Position numbers and translations under genes: made by a program. Below, piece by piece: positions 5,556-7,068 of a DNA stretch of 7,068 bases. The notes beneath the pieces were generated by a model. It did no database searches. It saw only the letters and a program-made list of their open reading frames with translations, and was not told where the DNA came from. Numbering within the stretch: the stretch's first letter is position 1; each line of letters begins with the position of its first letter. Location: the NCBI GenBank assembly GCA_964442745.1, contig CAYUAI010000140.1:1-7068 (forward strand). The letters are read 5' to 3'. Source of the DNA: CAYUAI01 sp964442745 (lineage in GTDB: Bacteria; Pseudomonadota; Gammaproteobacteria; S012-40).

Positions 5556-5562
5556 CCTTGGT

Positions 5563-7068
5563 TTATTGTATTTTAAAAATGCCCATCATGCCTGTGTTCT
5601 CATGCTCTAAAATATGGCAGTGGTACATATATTCACCAATGTTTACGACCGGGTCAAAGTGGCCGATGAATCTCACGACTTCTCCCGGTTGAACTAACAC
5701 CGTATCTTTCCAGCCTAGGTCAGTGCCCACCGATGGTGAACCATTGCGATCCAGTACCTGCCATTGAATGGCGTGTGCGTGGAAGGGATGAGCCATCATC
5801 GACGTATTACTGATTGTCCAAATTTCAGTGCTTCCAGCGGTAACAAATTCGTCAATACGATTAATATCAAAGCTTTTTCCGTTAATGACGAATTGCATGC
5901 CACCTCCGGCTCCCATCCCCATGCTCATAACGAAGTTTCGATTACCGTCGGCTTGGGCTTCCGTTAATCGATCGTAAATATCTGCATTAGCGGGTAAGTC
6001 AGTGTAGAGGGTGATGTCATCAATGCCTAAGGTCTTTATATCAAAGCGCATGACATCAAATGCAGCACCATTTGGCAAGACACTGCCACCCATGCCGCCG
6101 CCCATGCCACCACCGCCACCCATACCACCGCCCATGCCACCGCCAGTAAAAGCTCGACTGACTAAGGCTAGCGTATCACCAACAGGATAAGCCGAGAAGT
6201 CGACAACGATTTCGGCGCGTTCTCCGGCGGATAACATGACATGATCAGCATCAAACGGTTGTGCTAACAAGCCGCCATCCGTACCAATCACTTTAAACAC
6301 AGCGCCATTGGCTAAGGCGAAATCGTAGGTTCTTGCATTGGAGCCATTAAATAGACGGAAGCGGTATTGACGCGTTTCTACCTCTAATGCTGGCATTTGT
6401 ACTCCATTAACTAGCACCGTATCACCTAACATTCCCATCATTGGGTTAGCTTGATAGGCCAGTGTTCGTACGCCCGTACCTAAATCGGCGGTAAAACGTC
6501 TGTCTTGCACCAATAAAGCAACGTCAAATGAGCCAGAAGGTAATTGCTTGCTAGCTTCTAAACCTAAAGTAATGTCGTCAGTCACAATCAATGCGCCAGC
6601 CAACCCTTTGTATACTTGCGCTGGTGTTAGCCCATGAGGGTGTGGGTGGAACCAAAGTGGTGCGGCCGCTTGCAATAATGGAAATTCGTAGACGCGTGAG
6701 TCTCCTGCATAAATCGGATCCATTGGGCTGCCATCTTGAATGGCTGGAATCTTAAAGCCATGCCAATGAATTGTCGTTTCTTCATCCAGGTTATTTTGCA
6801 CATTAAACGTCATCTGGGTGCCACGTTTGGCGACAATAACGGGTGGTAGCTGTGAGCGATTATAACGCATCATCGGGGTTTGCCAGTTGCCCGTTGGTGT
6901 GACGACATCAACAAGTACATCTGAGTCTACGGTGATATCGTAGGTAGCAAATGCATCGTTTGGATCACCATCAGTATCACTGAGAATGGGCAAATATTTG
7001 AAAGAAGGTAAAGTTTGCGATGTATCACCACCCTGGATACCCGTGCCCGCCCCCTGCCCGCCGGTGCC
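5563..7068 (-). CDS. CueO-like multicopper oxidase (N-terminus beyond right edge)
   Basis: Predicted periplasmic multicopper oxidase coupling substrate (possibly Cu(I)) oxidation to reduction of O2 to water. The frame is open to the right edge: 501 residues are visible and the true start and signal peptide lie outside. Counting from the edge, copper ligands are HWH (101-103), HPHPH (141-145), HPFHAH (427-432) and HCHILEHENTGMM (483-495). Together these supply types 1, 2 and 3 copper sites, with H489 and M494 as remaining type 1 ligands. Blocks such as VQDRRF, GDTVLVNG, GTDGGLL and GWKDTV resemble E. coli CueO. The first 17 visible residues, GTGGQGAGTGIQGGDTS, look like a linker after an export signal. 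A Gly-Met stretch (about 308-328) replaces the Met/His-rich insert that covers the CueO substrate site; a smaller MSMGMGAGGGM lies at about 380-390. All copper ligands are intact, so it should be active. Copper detoxification is likely but unproven, as no other copper gene is in view. Confidence 0.92.
   Translation of the reverse strand, partial: GTGGQGAGTGIQGGDTSQTLPSFKYLPILSDTDGDPNDAFATYDITVDSDVLVDVVTPTGNWQTPMMRYNRSQLPPVIVAKRGTQMTFNVQNNLDEETTIHWHGFKIPAIQDGSPMDPIYAGDSRVYEFPLLQAAAPLWFHPHPHGLTPAQVYKGLAGALIVTDDITLGLEASKQLPSGSFDVALLVQDRRFTADLGTGVRTLAYQANPMMGMLGDTVLVNGVQMPALEVETRQYRFRLFNGSNARTYDFALANGAVFKVIGTDGGLLAQPFDADHVMLSAGERAEIVVDFSAYPVGDTLALVSRAFTGGGMGGGMGGGGGMGGGMGGSVLPNGAAFDVMRFDIKTLGIDDITLYTDLPANADIYDRLTEAQADGNRNFVMSMGMGAGGGMQFVINGKSFDINRIDEFVTAGSTEIWTISNTSMMAHPFHAHAIQWQVLDRNGSPSVGTDLGWKDTVLVQPGEVVRFIGHFDPVVNIGEYMYHCHILEHENTGMMGIFKIQ
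6082..6144 (-). repeat. Low-complexity Gly-Met repeat within the multicopper oxidase
   Basis: About 63 bp of tandem GGC/GGT-rich codons with regularly spaced ATGs encode GGGMGGGMGGGGGMGGGMGG. The units vary in length (GGGM and GGGGGM), as expected from slippage. Met residues at four- to six-residue spacing could bind Cu(I) weakly or form a flexible loop over the type 1 copper. Confidence 0.7.

Overview
The window looks like chromosomal DNA from a gammaproteobacterium (or close relative). RdgC, cut by the left edge, is largely confined to Beta- and Gammaproteobacteria. The start signals, Rho-independent terminator and AT-leaning base composition (long A/T runs between genes) fit that group. 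I cannot name a genus from the sequence. No rRNA, tRNA, CRISPR array, transposase or plasmid function was seen.

Layout: (1) 1-408, minus: the N-terminal 136 codons of the nucleoid/recombination protein RdgC, running off the left edge. (2) 409-1169: about 760 bp without a convincing gene but rich in inverted repeats, including a roughly 200-bp MITE-like unit with 17-bp perfect terminal inverted repeats and degenerate GTGGATT/AATCCAC palindromes. (3) 1170-3599, plus: an 809-aa RND/MMPL-type inner-membrane exporter with two six-helix halves and two large periplasmic loops. (4) 3744-4607, minus: a membrane sterol-desaturase/fatty-acid-hydroxylase family di-iron enzyme. (5) 4608-4724: a compact bidirectional promoter region carrying two copies of a 28-bp repeat, each with an imperfect palindrome TCAA-N8-TTGA. 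(6) 4725-5387, plus: an ArsR-type winged-helix repressor fused to a rhodanese domain, followed by a very strong intrinsic terminator. (7) 5563-7068, minus: a CueO-like multicopper oxidase whose N-terminus lies beyond the right edge.

The most interesting unit is 3744-5387. The ArsR-rhodanese regulator and the desaturase-like enzyme are divergently transcribed from overlapping sigma-70-type promoters. One palindrome fills the -35/-10 spacer of the regulator's promoter; the other lies at the predicted start point of the enzyme's promoter. This suggests a self-contained switch in which a regulator with a sulfur-transfer-type cysteine loop controls itself and a membrane-lipid-modifying enzyme. The RND exporter converges on the desaturase and could share a membrane-lipid theme, but no shared promoter supports that. 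The multicopper oxidase converges on the regulator gene and appears independent of it.

Several apparent ORF starts are unlikely TTG codons. Better starts were chosen from Shine-Dalgarno sequences and promoter positions: the RND gene at 1170, the desaturase at 4607 and the regulator at 4725.
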